Shown here one piece after another: positions 54,101-62,647 of a stretch of 64,000 nucleotides of DNA. This DNA comes from Hydrogenispora ethanolica (GTDB lineage Bacteria; Bacillota; UBA4882; UBA8346). The DNA is taken from positions 62,001-126,000 of the forward strand of contig NZ_SLUN01000002.1 of assembly GCF_004340685.1 (NCBI RefSeq). The letters are read 5' to 3'. The stretch's first letter is position 1, and the number at the start of each line of letters is the position of its first letter. The translations under genes were made by a program, and so were the position numbers. A model generated the notes under the pieces. The model ran no database searches, was not told the DNA's origin, and saw only the letters and a program-made list of their open reading frames with translations.

Positions 54101-54694
54101 TTCAAAATCGCCATGCGGGATCTGGAGATCCGCGGCGCCGGCAATTTACTCGGGCCGGAACAACATGGCCAAATCGCCGCAGTCGGCTTCGAACTTTACT
54201 GCCGGTTGCTGGAAGAGGCGATTCGTGAGAAAAAGGGCGAAATCGGACCGGAGTTGCCGGAACCGATGGTGGAAATTCCGGTGGACGCCTATATTCCGTC
54301 CCAGTATATTTCCGATAATAAACTGAAAGTGGATATGTATAAGAAAATCGCCAATGCTCAAACTCTGGAAGCGGTCGAGTCGTTGGCCGATGAACTCTTG
54401 GACCGTTTCGGAGAACCGCCGCAGCCCGTCCAGAATCTGATGCTGATCGCCCAATTGAAGGCGCTGGCCAAATTGCTCGGCTTCGCCTCGATCACCAAAG
54501 AACGGACCGAATTGGTTGGCAAGCTCCACGTGGGTCTCGGCGTCGATTATGAGAAGATCCTGGGCGTCCTGCAAAAGTACCGTTCCCACTTCCGCTACCA
54601 GCCGGGCCGGCCGCCCGTCTTCAAATGGCGCGCCAATCTGACCGATCCCGAATTGCTCACAATGACCGTCGATTCCCTAAAACGGCTTCAATGA
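51194..54694 (+). CDS. mfd: Transcription-repair coupling factor
   Basis: 1166 residues from ATG 51194 (GGGAGGA upstream; the earlier ATG 51164 has no site). UvrB-like N-terminal modules (FFPGNELFPHEEAYEPE; RRGDILDIYPLD), RNA-polymerase-interacting domain (KVGDYVVHINHGIGRYMGI), helicase with GDVGYGKTEVAMRAAFKA, the DEEQ box IIDEEQRFGV, TATPIPRTL, and the translocation motif region ETGLDIPNVNT...QLRGRVGRS, then the TRCF C-terminal domain. Removes stalled RNA polymerase at lesions. Its 3' end overlaps the convergent next gene by 18 bases. Confidence 0.98.
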   Translation: MNHLLATIAGHPEFRKVKEQFNRGQSGLITGIGGTQKAVVIAGLAEDLQQQLLVVSYSNSQANRLAADLEPLIGADFVAFFPGNELFPHEEAYEPEVTAQRVETLGKILGRDRLVVVTSWEALHRRLVPPKQFLEFTFHLRLGMEYPMTGLLERLVVMGYERVEMVQAVGQFSRRGDILDIYPLDRELPVRMEFFGDEIDSLRSFRVEDQISADTLEQVLILPAREGLWRQEDFEQALPQIRKDLAAQVAKLEELGRVTEAENLNSRIGEALERLAEGHQLPGADQFLPWVQSGLVTLLGYLPDARLILDEPVRGRDAFRLTEEETAGIYGNFLEKGVVLPKEQEIFGGADDLEAAFRSRHPLSLSLLAKTPKGFAPEHTFTLSFRTPPTFHGKVELLTNELNRWIKEGRMIMLTVALKEKARRLREVLREQGISSQLVLTEAEDRPLVPQTVRISAVDLETGFEWLPGKLVVLTENEIYGRQKKKYQTRFQQEGSKISSFTDLKVGDYVVHINHGIGRYMGIETLEIAGGHRDYLKIEYAGEDRLFVPTDQINLLQKYIGVEDAPPKVNKLGGSDWQKVKNKVKESIRDMAEQLLELYAQREVAPGHSFPSDTVWQHEFEEAFFYEETPDQLRAVEEIKRDMEREKPMDRLLCGDVGYGKTEVAMRAAFKAMMGGKQVGVLVPTTILAQQHFLTFRERFAGFPVNIRVLSRFQSQREQNETIEGLLKGEVDLVIGTHRLISSDVHFKELGLLIIDEEQRFGVAHKEKLKELRKNVDVLTLTATPIPRTLHMSLVGIRDISIIETPPMGRFPIRTHVLEYNETVIREALQRELDRKGQVYFVYNRVETIERMASYLQNLLPKARIIIAHGQMNEDQLERVMMDFYDNQADILVCTTIIETGLDIPNVNTLIVYDADRFGLAQLYQLRGRVGRSNRIAHAYFCFRKDKTLSENAEKRLSAIREFTELGSGFKIAMRDLEIRGAGNLLGPEQHGQIAAVGFELYCRLLEEAIREKKGEIGPELPEPMVEIPVDAYIPSQYISDNKLKVDMYKKIANAQTLEAVESLADELLDRFGEPPQPVQNLMLIAQLKALAKLLGFASITKERTELVGKLHVGLGVDYEKILGVLQKYRSHFRYQPGRPPVFKWRANLTDPELLTMTVDSLKRLQ

Positions 54695-56671
54695 TAATTT
54701 GAGCTTATCGGAATGGAGCAACTCTTTCATGGCTTCCGGATGAATCGCCGCACCGGCCCGGTAAGCCGCTAATGCCGCAGCACGATCGCCTTGCAAAAGC
54801 TCGGCCCGGACGATCCGGTAATACACCCCATAATTCTCGGGGAAATACCGCAGGGCCTTCCGGTAGAAAAGGCTTGCCTTGCCAAACTCCAGCTTCTGAA
54901 AATAGAGGTATCCGAATAGATTATAGACTTGATACCGTTCCGGGAAAGAGCGGCTGAGGCTGTTCAACAGGTCCTCGGCAGCCCGAAAATGCTGCCTCGC
55001 CAGCGCGGCGTTGCGGGTGCGCGCCGCCGCCCGAATCAGCGCATAGACATACCGATAGCGGTATTGATAGCTCCAGGGAGCCAAGCGGAGCGTAGTCCGG
55101 AAATGATTGAAAGAACGGCTGAAATGACGATACCGGGAGCCAAAGAAGGCCTTCCGGTAATGCACATCGGAACGGTAAAAGTTGTGGGAAAGAAACGCCA
55201 GCCCGATGCAGAGCGCTAAAAATAACCATCCGGCGGTTCGTTTGGAGAGGGGTCCCGGCGGGATCGGGTCCGGAGCGGGGTAATAGTATCCTACTAATAT
55301 TCCGGCGCTCATCCAGAAGAGATGGCTGTAATGGACCAGGGCATAGGCAAATTGGACAAAGACCAGATACCCGGCGATTAACGACCAGAGCGCCGCGATC
55401 CCTTCATGACCCTCCGGCATGGTCCGCAGAGGGCGGCGCGACATCATCAGGATCGGGACCAGCAATGCCAGATAGGACCCCAGACCCACCACTCCTTGCG
55501 TCGCCAGATAATGGAGCAATTCATTATGAACCTGCCGGATATCGCGGTCGGGGCCCCAATGCTTGACCGCTTCCTTGGATTCAAAACGGTGGAAAGAGTC
55601 TTGAAAGCTCCCCATCCCCGCGCCGGTCCATGGCGCATGCCGAAAAGCGAGCCAGGCCGATTTCCAGATCAGACCTCTGCCGCTGTCCTTTTGCTGGGAG
55701 AATGAATTCAAGCGCGAACTCAAATTATAATTCTTGTATGAGCTTGGTTTTAACACCGTCAATAACTGGCCGGCTACGATGCTCAAAAGAAAGATCACCA
55801 AAAGGCAATGGACAAAATATTGTTTTTGGGAATATAGTTTTCGCCACAGGCTCCATCCGAAAAGAATCACCCCGACGAGGATGATCGGCCAGAGTTGGGA
55901 TTGGCGCAGCAGATTGATGCTCAATACGCCAAAACCGAGAATCAGGGACAGCCGCAGCCAGAACCCCCGCTCCTTGTAATAGGGGCGGCTCTGAAACGAA
56001 GCGAACCAGAGGAACGTAAAAGCCAAGCCCGCCCAGGCCGCACGCGAGAAAGTCAGGGATATGACCGCGGACTGCAGAAAACAACAGCCGAAAAAGAACC
56101 GGCGCCGTACCGGCGCTGTCTCCCGCAGAATCTTCCACCATAATAAAGGCTGAACCATCACCAAATACACACCGAGCGAGTTCGGATCCCCCAAAAGACT
56201 TTTGACCCGGGAAACGTCTTCCCGCGAAATCGGATCGCCCAGATAGTACTGGAAGATGCCGAAGAGGGAGACCAATAAAGCGGCAAAGATGACGGTTTCC
56301 TGAAAAGCATTTCGTTCCCGGTCAGTCCTTATCCACAGATACCCCGCAAAGAACAGGGCGACGAAGCCGAACTGAACCAGCAGCGATTCGGATTGGCCGT
56401 ACGCTCCAAAGAGCCCCTCCGGGGGATAGGGGAGGCGGAACGTCTGGTAGATCTGGACCGTCAAAAAGATTCCGGCACCCGCCAGCATCGCCCGGGGCAG
56501 GCCCCGGAGTCCTTTGACGTAATAAAGGACGAAGGCCAGGATGAGTAATGATCCGCAAAGAAAAACCGCCATTTTGGGAGTGGCGAATTCGTCGAAACTA
56601 TGGGTGGAATAAGCCAATGGCAGCAGCAGACAGAGCGCTAGCAGGAATTTGAGCGGCCAGGAGTATTTCAA
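54677..56671 (-). CDS. O-antigen ligase/polymerase-like membrane protein with C-terminal TPRs
   Basis: 664 residues. About 12 hydrophobic segments over residues 1-480, with the Wzy_C/WaaL signature in a large outer loop (GAGMGSFQDSFHRFES ... DIRQVHNELLHYLATQGVVG, His conserved), then a soluble part with TPR repeats (about 540-650: YNLFGYLYFQKLEFGKASLFYRKAL). Such proteins ligate or polymerise surface glycans; in spore formers relatives are often annotated only by this domain. Substrate not predictable. Single gene. Confidence 0.88.
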   Translation of the reverse strand: MKYSWPLKFLLALCLLLPLAYSTHSFDEFATPKMAVFLCGSLLILAFVLYYVKGLRGLPRAMLAGAGIFLTVQIYQTFRLPYPPEGLFGAYGQSESLLVQFGFVALFFAGYLWIRTDRERNAFQETVIFAALLVSLFGIFQYYLGDPISREDVSRVKSLLGDPNSLGVYLVMVQPLLWWKILRETAPVRRRFFFGCCFLQSAVISLTFSRAAWAGLAFTFLWFASFQSRPYYKERGFWLRLSLILGFGVLSINLLRQSQLWPIILVGVILFGWSLWRKLYSQKQYFVHCLLVIFLLSIVAGQLLTVLKPSSYKNYNLSSRLNSFSQQKDSGRGLIWKSAWLAFRHAPWTGAGMGSFQDSFHRFESKEAVKHWGPDRDIRQVHNELLHYLATQGVVGLGSYLALLVPILMMSRRPLRTMPEGHEGIAALWSLIAGYLVFVQFAYALVHYSHLFWMSAGILVGYYYPAPDPIPPGPLSKRTAGWLFLALCIGLAFLSHNFYRSDVHYRKAFFGSRYRHFSRSFNHFRTTLRLAPWSYQYRYRYVYALIRAAARTRNAALARQHFRAAEDLLNSLSRSFPERYQVYNLFGYLYFQKLEFGKASLFYRKALRYFPENYGVYYRIVRAELLQGDRAAALAAYRAGAAIHPEAMKELLHSDKLKLSLKPF

Positions 56672-57051
56672 ATCCTCACCTCGTTTGATGCGTCAGGACC
56701 GACGAATGGAACGAACTGCTCCGGGAGGCATTATTCATAGTATAAGAAGCATGAGGGTTCATCAATCATTGAACCAGTGAACTTAGGAATTATTGGCTAG
56801 AGAATGAAAAACTCCTGCCCTGCATCTTTGTGGTATGGATAAAAAATTTTGGGGTACTATAGAAACACCAGCTGATAGCGGCGGCGGACTGCTCGAAAGT
56901 GGAAAAATGAATAATAAACTTGCTCAAGCTATATACTATCAATAAAAGCAGCAGCTGAAACTATCAAAAAGTCCACTCCGGGTCACACGGGTGGCAGGTC
57001 CTCTGATACCAAATTCAAACAAAGACATTTATTAAAAGGAGGGATAAGGGG
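56672..57051. other. Intergenic region upstream of spoVT
   Basis: AT-rich, 380 bases, divergent between the ligase-like gene and spoVT. TACTAT occurs near 56857 without a good -35. I find no gene, no convincing sigma-G or sigma-A promoter and no repeat copy. Confidence 0.4.
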
Positions 57052-57615
57052 ATGAAAGCGACCGGAATTGTACGGCGGATCGATGATCTGGGCCGGGTGG
57101 TCATCCCCAAGGAAATCCGTAGAACCCTGCGGATACGAGAGGGCGACCCGTTAGAGATTTTCGTAGACCGGGAAGGGGAAGTTATCCTTAAGAAATACTC
57201 TCCCATCGGTGAGTTGGGCGATTTCGCGAAGGAATATGCCGATTCTCTTTACGAGTCGACCGGGCATATCGCCTGTATTGCGGACCGGGATATGGTAATT
57301 GCAGTCTCAGGCGCACCTAAGAAGGAATTTCTGGATAAACCCATCTCGAAAGCGGTTGAGAAGGCGATCGAAGACCGGAAAGTCGTGTTGATGCCCAAAC
57401 CGGGCGAACACAAGTATTGTGAGGCATGCCCCGTCAAAGAGGAAGAAGGAAAGTGCAAATTTACCGCCCAGGTGATTGCGCCGATTATTGCCGAAGGAGA
57501 CCCAATCGGGGCCGTTATTCTCTCCAGTAAAGAGCCGAATGTCGTCATGGGAGACTTGGAAGTGAAGATTGCCGAAACTGCGGCGGGGTTTCTAGCCAAA
57601 CAAATGGAACAATAG
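57052..57615 (+). CDS. spoVT: Stage V sporulation regulator SpoVT
   Basis: 187 residues. N-terminal AbrB swapped-hairpin DNA-binding domain (GIVRRIDDLGRVVIPKEIRRTLRI, residues 5-50) and C-terminal GAF-like domain (about 60-185). A CEACPVKEEEGKC segment within it has three Cys that could bind metal; I cannot say whether this is general in the family. Forespore-specific regulator of sigma-G genes. AAAGGAGGGATAAGG precedes the ATG. Ends at a terminator. Confidence 0.95.
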   Translation: MKATGIVRRIDDLGRVVIPKEIRRTLRIREGDPLEIFVDREGEVILKKYSPIGELGDFAKEYADSLYESTGHIACIADRDMVIAVSGAPKKEFLDKPISKAVEKAIEDRKVVLMPKPGEHKYCEACPVKEEEGKCKFTAQVIAPIIAEGDPIGAVILSSKEPNVVMGDLEVKIAETAAGFLAKQMEQ

Positions 57616-57628
57616 TTTTCGCAAAAGC

Positions 57629-57659
57629 AAAAAGTGGGGGGTTACCACCACTTTTTTAT
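57629..57659 (+). terminator. Terminator of spoVT
   Basis: AAAAAGTGG/CCACTTTTT stem with a ten-base loop and following T-run. Confidence 0.75.
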
Positions 57660-57670
57660 TTTGCCTGTCT

Positions 57671-57807
57671 TTAAAAGCGTTGTGATAAACCCCGTCCGAA
57701 GGTCGGGGCGTTCACAAAAGCTCAGAAAAGCAAGTGATAAAGTCGTTTTTTCGTCCACTTTGAAAGAATGATGTCCGGACTGGAGACTTTATCACATGGC
57801 TTTTAAA
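57671..57807 (-). repeat. 135-bp palindromic element, copy R7
   Basis: Inverted orientation: TTAAAAGCGTTGTGATAAAC at the left, hairpin CCCCGTCCGAAGGTCGGGGC, CACAAAAGCTCAG linker, AAGTGATAAAGTC and GACTTTATCACATGGCTTTT. The loop (CCAGTCCGGACATCATTC in the direct sense) is unlike the other copies. Confidence 0.9.
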
Positions 57808-57841
57808 ACCGCAACCGGTAAATTGGGTGAGGGGTTTTCAT

Positions 57842-57870
57842 AAGCTGAGGGAGATACCTCAGTTTTTTCT
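57842..57870 (+). terminator. Second hairpin terminator downstream of spoVT
   Basis: CTGAGG/CCTCAG stem, loop GAGATA, TTTTTT tail. With the first terminator it brackets the repeat copy R7, so read-through transcripts carrying the element would end here. Confidence 0.7.
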
Positions 57871-57922
57871 TTCGGGCAAGGACGGGATTTTACCGCCGCC
57901 CGGTATTCCGCAAAGCAGCCCG

Positions 57923-58339
57923 TCAATCGCCGGCCGGAGCGGCATTGTTATTCGAGGCTGGATTGTTGCCGCTGAGCGCGGAGATGAATGAGCTGATGAG
58001 CGCGGGATTAATCTTCAACGGAGTCTCGCCGCCCGAGTTATTGTTCGAAAGCATGTTCATTAACGACGGGACCAGATCGGCCAAGGTTTGCTCGGTACCT
58101 TTGGGCGCGATGCGCTTAAGCAGCGCGGCCATATCGAACCCGCCGGCGTCGGGATTGTCATCGCCCAGAGTCAAAAGGAAATTGATCATTTTTTGCCCCC
58201 GCGGGCTCAAAAAAGGCTTAGTGACCGAGAGATAGAGCAGATCGTTGGGTTGAAGAAAAGGATGGGCCGGCTTTTCCTGAACCGCCTCGTTCCGCTGGCT
58301 GTCTCGATTTTCATGAAAATCAGATGATCGGTGTCCCAT
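57923..58339 (-). CDS. Small protein of unknown function
   Basis: 138 residues with a strong AGGAGG ahead of the ATG (GTTAGAAT spacer). Hydrophilic N-terminus, then FLLTLGDDNPDAGGFDMAALL, a helical segment LADLVPSLMNMLSNNNSGGE, and an Asn/Ala-rich tail (SALSGNNPASNNNAAPAGD). No signal peptide or membrane helix. The amphipathic middle with NML-SNN is faintly like small spore-associated proteins, but I do not recognise the family. Confidence 0.65.
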   Translation of the reverse strand: MGHRSSDFHENRDSQRNEAVQEKPAHPFLQPNDLLYLSVTKPFLSPRGQKMINFLLTLGDDNPDAGGFDMAALLKRIAPKGTEQTLADLVPSLMNMLSNNNSGGETPLKINPALISSFISALSGNNPASNNNAAPAGD

Positions 58340-58482
58340 ATTCTAACCTCCTATTCACAATTAAGTATATGAAAAGCATGGCTTTTCTGGAACGGACCGG
58401 GCCAAAGGTTGGAAAAATAATCTGCGCGACAGGAGTCGGCCCCGCGGTTGCAGAAATTATTAAGGCGAACCATCACCAAAAA

Positions 58483-58797
58483 TCGCTTGGAGCTATCCAC
58501 GATCGATCGGGAACGACTGAAGATCGATCTTGAATCACTGAAGATCGATCGGGAACGACTGAAGATCGATCTTGAATCACTGAAGATCGATCGGGAATGA
58601 CTGAAGATCGATCTTGAATCACTGAAGATCAATCGGGAACGGCTGAAGATCGATCTTGAATCACTGAAGATCGATCCGGAACGGCTGAAGATCGATCCGG
58701 ACTCACCGAAGATCGATCGGGAGTGACCTAAGATCGATCTAGGCTCCCCGAAGATCGACCCGGAACGACCGAAGCGCGATCCCCGGTTCCGGAAGGG
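58483..58797. repeat. 21-bp period array C (about 15 units, best conserved)
   Basis: Units start at 58504 and every 21 bases after. The first eight alternate almost perfectly between CGATCTTGAATCACTGAAGA-type and CGATCGGGAACGACTGAAGA-type, so the higher-order period is 42. AAGATCGATCTT at unit junctions is a perfect 12-bp palindrome. Conservation decays rightward. The minus-strand frame with SRSIFSD heptads is a by-product: it starts inside the next gene without a ribosome-binding site. Confidence 0.92.
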
Positions 58798-58948
58798 ACG
58801 GGATGGGCGCGTGCCGCAGGTACGTTCGGGCTTGCGCATCGGTCCGCAAGGGTGGGACCGGCTGGGGTGAGTTAATAAAATTGCCAACTTCGGCCAAAAT
58901 AGATAAGATGAAAAAAGGCCTGACATTTTCAAAAAAGGAGAATTCGGA

Positions 58949-60385
58949 ATGACGGTTATCAAATTCGGGACTGACGGCTGGCGGGATCTGATGTACGATC
59001 GTTTCAACCTACCCAATGTCTGCCGGGTCGTACGGGCGATCGCCAAGTACACCAAGGAACATCAAGGCGCTGAGCGGGGGTTGGTCATCGGTTATGATGC
59101 CCGTTTCTTTTCCGACCTGTTTGCGAAAAAAGCGGCGCAGATCGCCGCCGCCGCAGGAATCAAAGTCTTTTTGGGCAGCCGGGATTTTCCCACCCCGGTC
59201 ATCGCCCATGCCGTGAAACAGCATGGGGCGTTCGGAGCCATGATGTTCACGGCCAGCCACAACCCGCCGGAATATAACGGCATCAAATTCATACCGGAAT
59301 ACGCCGGACCGGCCTCACTGGAGATTACCCGGGAGATCGAAAACTGTCTGGAGTCGCTGCCCGAGAGTGCGGCGGCGGATGCCGCGATGGGAACCGGCCC
59401 GCTCGCGTCTGACCCAAGGATCCAGGTGATCGATCCGACCTCCGATTATCTGAAACAGCTCGGCGAGCTGGTGGATGTCCAGGCGATCCGCGAGGCTGGG
59501 CTCAGGGTGGTCGTCGATCCGATGTTTGCCACCGGCCGCGGCTTCATCCCGGGTTTATTAAGCGGTTGCCCGGTGGAGGAGATCCATGGCTGGCGGGATC
59601 CGCTCTTCGGCGGCTTCATGCCCGATCCGCAGGACCAGTTCCTCGCCGAGTTGAAGGCGAAAGTCAGTGCCGGGCCCCATGCCATTGGACTGGCCACCGA
59701 CGGCGATGCCGACCGTTTTGGGATCATTGATTGCGACGGGACCTATCTCACGCCGAACCAGGTCATTCCGCTGCTGATGCTGCACCTGATCAGGAGCAGG
59801 GGCTATCGCGGCGTGGCGGCCCGCTCAGTGGCCACCACCCACATGATCGACCGGCTGGGCGAAGTCTACGGGGTGGAGACCATCGAAACCCCGGTGGGAT
59901 TCAAATATATCGGCGAATTGATGCGCACCCGGCCGGTGATCATCGGCGGCGAGGAGAGCGGCGGCCTGAGCGTGCGCGGGCATATCCCGGAGAAAGACGG
60001 CATTCTGGCCGGCGCGCTGATGGCGGAGATGGTCGCCGTGACCCGGCAGCCGCTCCACGCGACGCTGCGTCAATTGTATGAGCAGGTCGGCCATTTTCTG
60101 ACCCGGCGGCTCGATTTGCACCTGACCGAAGAGGCCAAGGGGACCATCCTCGAACGGTGCCGCACCGCGCCGCCGGAACGGATCGACGCTCTCGCCGTCC
60201 GGGAGGTCCGGACCCGCGACGGTTTCAAGTTTGTGCTGGAGGACGGCAGTTGGTTCCTGATCCGGCCCTCGGGCACCGAAGCGTTGATCCGGGTCTATTT
60301 TGAAGCCGGCTCGGCCCAGGCCCTGGACAACTTGAGCGGATCGGTCGGGTTGCTCTTGGAGCAGTGGGGGAAGCGGGTTGGCTGA
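58949..60385 (+). CDS. Phosphoglucomutase/phosphomannomutase family protein
   Basis: 478 residues, AAAAAAGGAG ahead of the ATG. Alpha-D-phosphohexomutase superfamily: IKFGTDGWRDLM, phospho-serine loop MMFTASHNPPEYNGIKF (about residues 92-108), metal loop ATDGDADRFGIID (about 250), sugar-specificity loop GGEESGGLSV, and phosphate-binding RPSGTEALIRVYFE. Interconverts hexose 1- and 6-phosphates; glucose versus mannose preference cannot be settled. The methyltransferase gene overlaps its end. Confidence 0.93.
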   Translation: MTVIKFGTDGWRDLMYDRFNLPNVCRVVRAIAKYTKEHQGAERGLVIGYDARFFSDLFAKKAAQIAAAAGIKVFLGSRDFPTPVIAHAVKQHGAFGAMMFTASHNPPEYNGIKFIPEYAGPASLEITREIENCLESLPESAAADAAMGTGPLASDPRIQVIDPTSDYLKQLGELVDVQAIREAGLRVVVDPMFATGRGFIPGLLSGCPVEEIHGWRDPLFGGFMPDPQDQFLAELKAKVSAGPHAIGLATDGDADRFGIIDCDGTYLTPNQVIPLLMLHLIRSRGYRGVAARSVATTHMIDRLGEVYGVETIETPVGFKYIGELMRTRPVIIGGEESGGLSVRGHIPEKDGILAGALMAEMVAVTRQPLHATLRQLYEQVGHFLTRRLDLHLTEEAKGTILERCRTAPPERIDALAVREVRTRDGFKFVLEDGSWFLIRPSGTEALIRVYFEAGSAQALDNLSGSVGLLLEQWGKRVG

Positions 60386-61079
60386 GCATCGGGATTGGCC
60401 GGAGCAGCTGGCGGCGTTGCGCGCCCATTACAAACTGGTCACGGTGAATCTGACCGTGGCCGAGCAACCGCTGGAACTGGTGAAGGTGGAGAACATCGAC
60501 GACCTGTTGGACCGGGTCTCCGAACCGGATCAGATTCCCTTCTGGGCGGAGCTGTGGCCGGCCTCGATCGGGTTGGCCCGCTATTTGTTGATGAACCGCG
60601 CCAAGGTGGCCGAGCTGCAAGTCTTGGAACTGGGTTGCGGCGTGGGCCTGGCCGGAATCGCCGCCAAGCTGGCCGGGGCGGAGGTGGTGCAGAGCGATTT
60701 TTGCCCGGACGCCTTGGAGTTCGCGAGGGTGAATTGCCTGCGCAACGGGGTTCCGGCCGGGGAGTTTCTGCTGGCAGACTGGCGCCGCTTTCCGGCGGAG
60801 GCCGGCCGGTTTGACCGGCTGATCGGCGCGGATATTCTCTATGAGAAGACGCTCCATGCCGACTTGTACCGGATCTTCCATCGCCATCTGCGGCCCGCTG
60901 GCGAAATTTGGCTGACCGATCCCGGCCGCGAGTGGGCCAAGCAATTCATTGCCGGCCTATCCCAGGAGTGGCGGGTTATTCAGACTGCGATTCCGGTGGT
61001 TTATGAGAATAAAACCTGTACCATTGATCTTTATCGCCTGAGCATGGCGGGGAACCAGACAGCGGATCGTTCGTTATAG
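60378..61079 (+). CDS. Class I SAM-dependent methyltransferase (METTL21-like)
   Basis: 233 residues from TTG 60378, eight bases inside the preceding gene with GGGGGAAG upstream. VLELGCGVGLAGIAAKLAGAEVV is motif I; PFWAELWPASIGLARYLL ahead of it and SDFCPDALEFARVNCLRNG after it match the seven-strand protein-lysine methyltransferase-like family. RLIGADILYEKTLH replaces the usual (D/E)xxY. Substrate unknown. Coupled to the phosphohexomutase gene. Confidence 0.87.
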   Translation: MAEHRDWPEQLAALRAHYKLVTVNLTVAEQPLELVKVENIDDLLDRVSEPDQIPFWAELWPASIGLARYLLMNRAKVAELQVLELGCGVGLAGIAAKLAGAEVVQSDFCPDALEFARVNCLRNGVPAGEFLLADWRRFPAEAGRFDRLIGADILYEKTLHADLYRIFHRHLRPAGEIWLTDPGREWAKQFIAGLSQEWRVIQTAIPVVYENKTCTIDLYRLSMAGNQTADRSL

Positions 61080-61241
61080 ATTATTGTCAACTTAGTGTTA
61101 TTCGGAATGATGGTCAATCCTTTTTCAACTTTCGCTGTCTACCGTTCCGCGCCCCGCCCACCTCCCGGCATGTTCCGTTCGAGCCGCGGGGGCCGGGGAG
61201 CGGGCGGCGAAGCCCGACATGCTTTGCAGGAGGTCTAGATT

Positions 61242-62414
61242 GTGAATCAATATCGTTTTGACGCTCATGAGCGGCGGACCCCCTATATTTTAACTGCGGT
61301 CATCTCCGGGATCATCGGTGCGCTCCTGGTCATCTGGGCGGTGCGCTTCACCGGCCTGGGAACGGCCCTCGTCAATCCGCCCGCCGAACCGGCGCCGTCC
61401 CCCGCGCCGGCGGTGGAGAGCCAACCCCTGGCGCTGAACCAGTACGAGAAGACCACCATTGACGTGGTGAACCGGATCGGGCCCGCGGTGGTGATGATCA
61501 CCACCAACACCGTGGTGGAGGATTTCGACTTTTTCACCGGACCCGAGGTGAAGAATATTCAGAGCCTGGGGTCGGGGGTCGTTTATCGCAAGGACGGGTA
61601 CGTCCTGACCAACAACCACGTGGTCAACGGCCAGACCGGCATGGCCGACAAGATCATGGTGGTGCTCTCCAACGGCCGGTCCTATGCGGCCAAGATCGTC
61701 GGGGTCGATCCCCAAACCGACCTGGCGGTCCTCAAGATCAATGCCGAGAATCTGGCGGTGCCCAGCTGGGGGGATTCCGACCATGTCCAGGTCGGGCAGA
61801 TCGCCATCGCCATCGGCAATCCGTTGGCCGAGAACCTGAAGAACACCGTGACCGTGGGCGTGGTCAGCGCCAAGGGCCGGACCCTGATCATGAGCGAGGA
61901 TCAGGAGCTGCGAAATATGCTCCAGACCGACGCTTCGATCAACCCCGGCAATTCGGGCGGTCCCTTGCTGGATTCCAGCGGCAGTGTGATCGGCTTGAAT
62001 ACCGCCATCGCCGCCAATTCGCAGGGGATCGGCTTCTCGATTCCCAGCAATACCGTGCGGACGGTTGCCAATCAGTTGATCACCAAGGGCTATGTCACCC
62101 GGCCGGGGTTGGGCATCGCCTACGTACACTTCACCCCGGACAACGTAGCGGTGCTGGAATACCGGCTGCGCCAGCGGGTCCCGGTGAAAACCGGCCTGTT
62201 CATCGTCAAGGTGCTTGAGGGCAGCACCGCCGCCAAGGCCGGCTTGAGACCGGGCGATATCGTGGTCGCCGTCGACGGCCAGCCGGTGAAGGATCAGGAT
62301 CTGATCCGGGAGGCGGTCGCCAGCCATCCGGTGGGAACCAAGCTCAAGGTGAAGTATTACCGGGGCTCCAAAGCCAGGGAGACCACGGTGAAGATCGGTG
62401 AGATGAAACGGTAA
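61242..62414 (+). CDS. HtrA/DegP-type serine protease
   Basis: 390 residues from GTG 61242 (AGGAGG upstream). One N-terminal membrane helix (ILTAVISGIIGALLVIWAV), a Pro/Ala-rich linker, trypsin-like domain with catalytic His in LTNNHVVNG, Asp in DPQTDLAVLKI and Ser in INPGNSGGPLLDSSG, then a single PDZ domain (KVLEGSTAAKAGLRPGDIVVAVDGQPV). Membrane-anchored quality-control protease. Ends at a terminator. Confidence 0.96.
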   Translation: MNQYRFDAHERRTPYILTAVISGIIGALLVIWAVRFTGLGTALVNPPAEPAPSPAPAVESQPLALNQYEKTTIDVVNRIGPAVVMITTNTVVEDFDFFTGPEVKNIQSLGSGVVYRKDGYVLTNNHVVNGQTGMADKIMVVLSNGRSYAAKIVGVDPQTDLAVLKINAENLAVPSWGDSDHVQVGQIAIAIGNPLAENLKNTVTVGVVSAKGRTLIMSEDQELRNMLQTDASINPGNSGGPLLDSSGSVIGLNTAIAANSQGIGFSIPSNTVRTVANQLITKGYVTRPGLGIAYVHFTPDNVAVLEYRLRQRVPVKTGLFIVKVLEGSTAAKAGLRPGDIVVAVDGQPVKDQDLIREAVASHPVGTKLKVKYYRGSKARETTVKIGEMKR

Positions 62415-62436
62415 TCATTCTAAAAAACATTCCCCA

Positions 62437-62466
62437 AGGGACTGCCGAAGCGGCGGTCCCTTTTTA
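62437..62466 (+). terminator. Terminator of the HtrA-type gene
   Basis: AGGGACTGCCG/CGGCGGTCCCT with AAG loop and TTTTT. Confidence 0.85.
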
Positions 62467-62647
62467 TTATGAAAATGTTAATCTTGCCATTCCATGGAAA
62501 GGGTTTGTTTTTTTCCGTCGAATGATATATAGAGGGAAGCATTTCAATTCCGGCGGTGATGGTTGTTGGGGCATTGAGGCATCCCCTAAATTACGGGTAT
62601 CACGCACGGCGGAGCGGTATCGCGACTCCGCCAGGAGGAGAAAGTAT

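Noticed and set aside
58351-59055. Minus-strand open frame with SRSIFSD heptads across array C
   Set aside because: It begins inside the phosphohexomutase gene without a ribosome-binding site, and any sequence with a period of 21 keeps frames open; the DNA repeat explains it.
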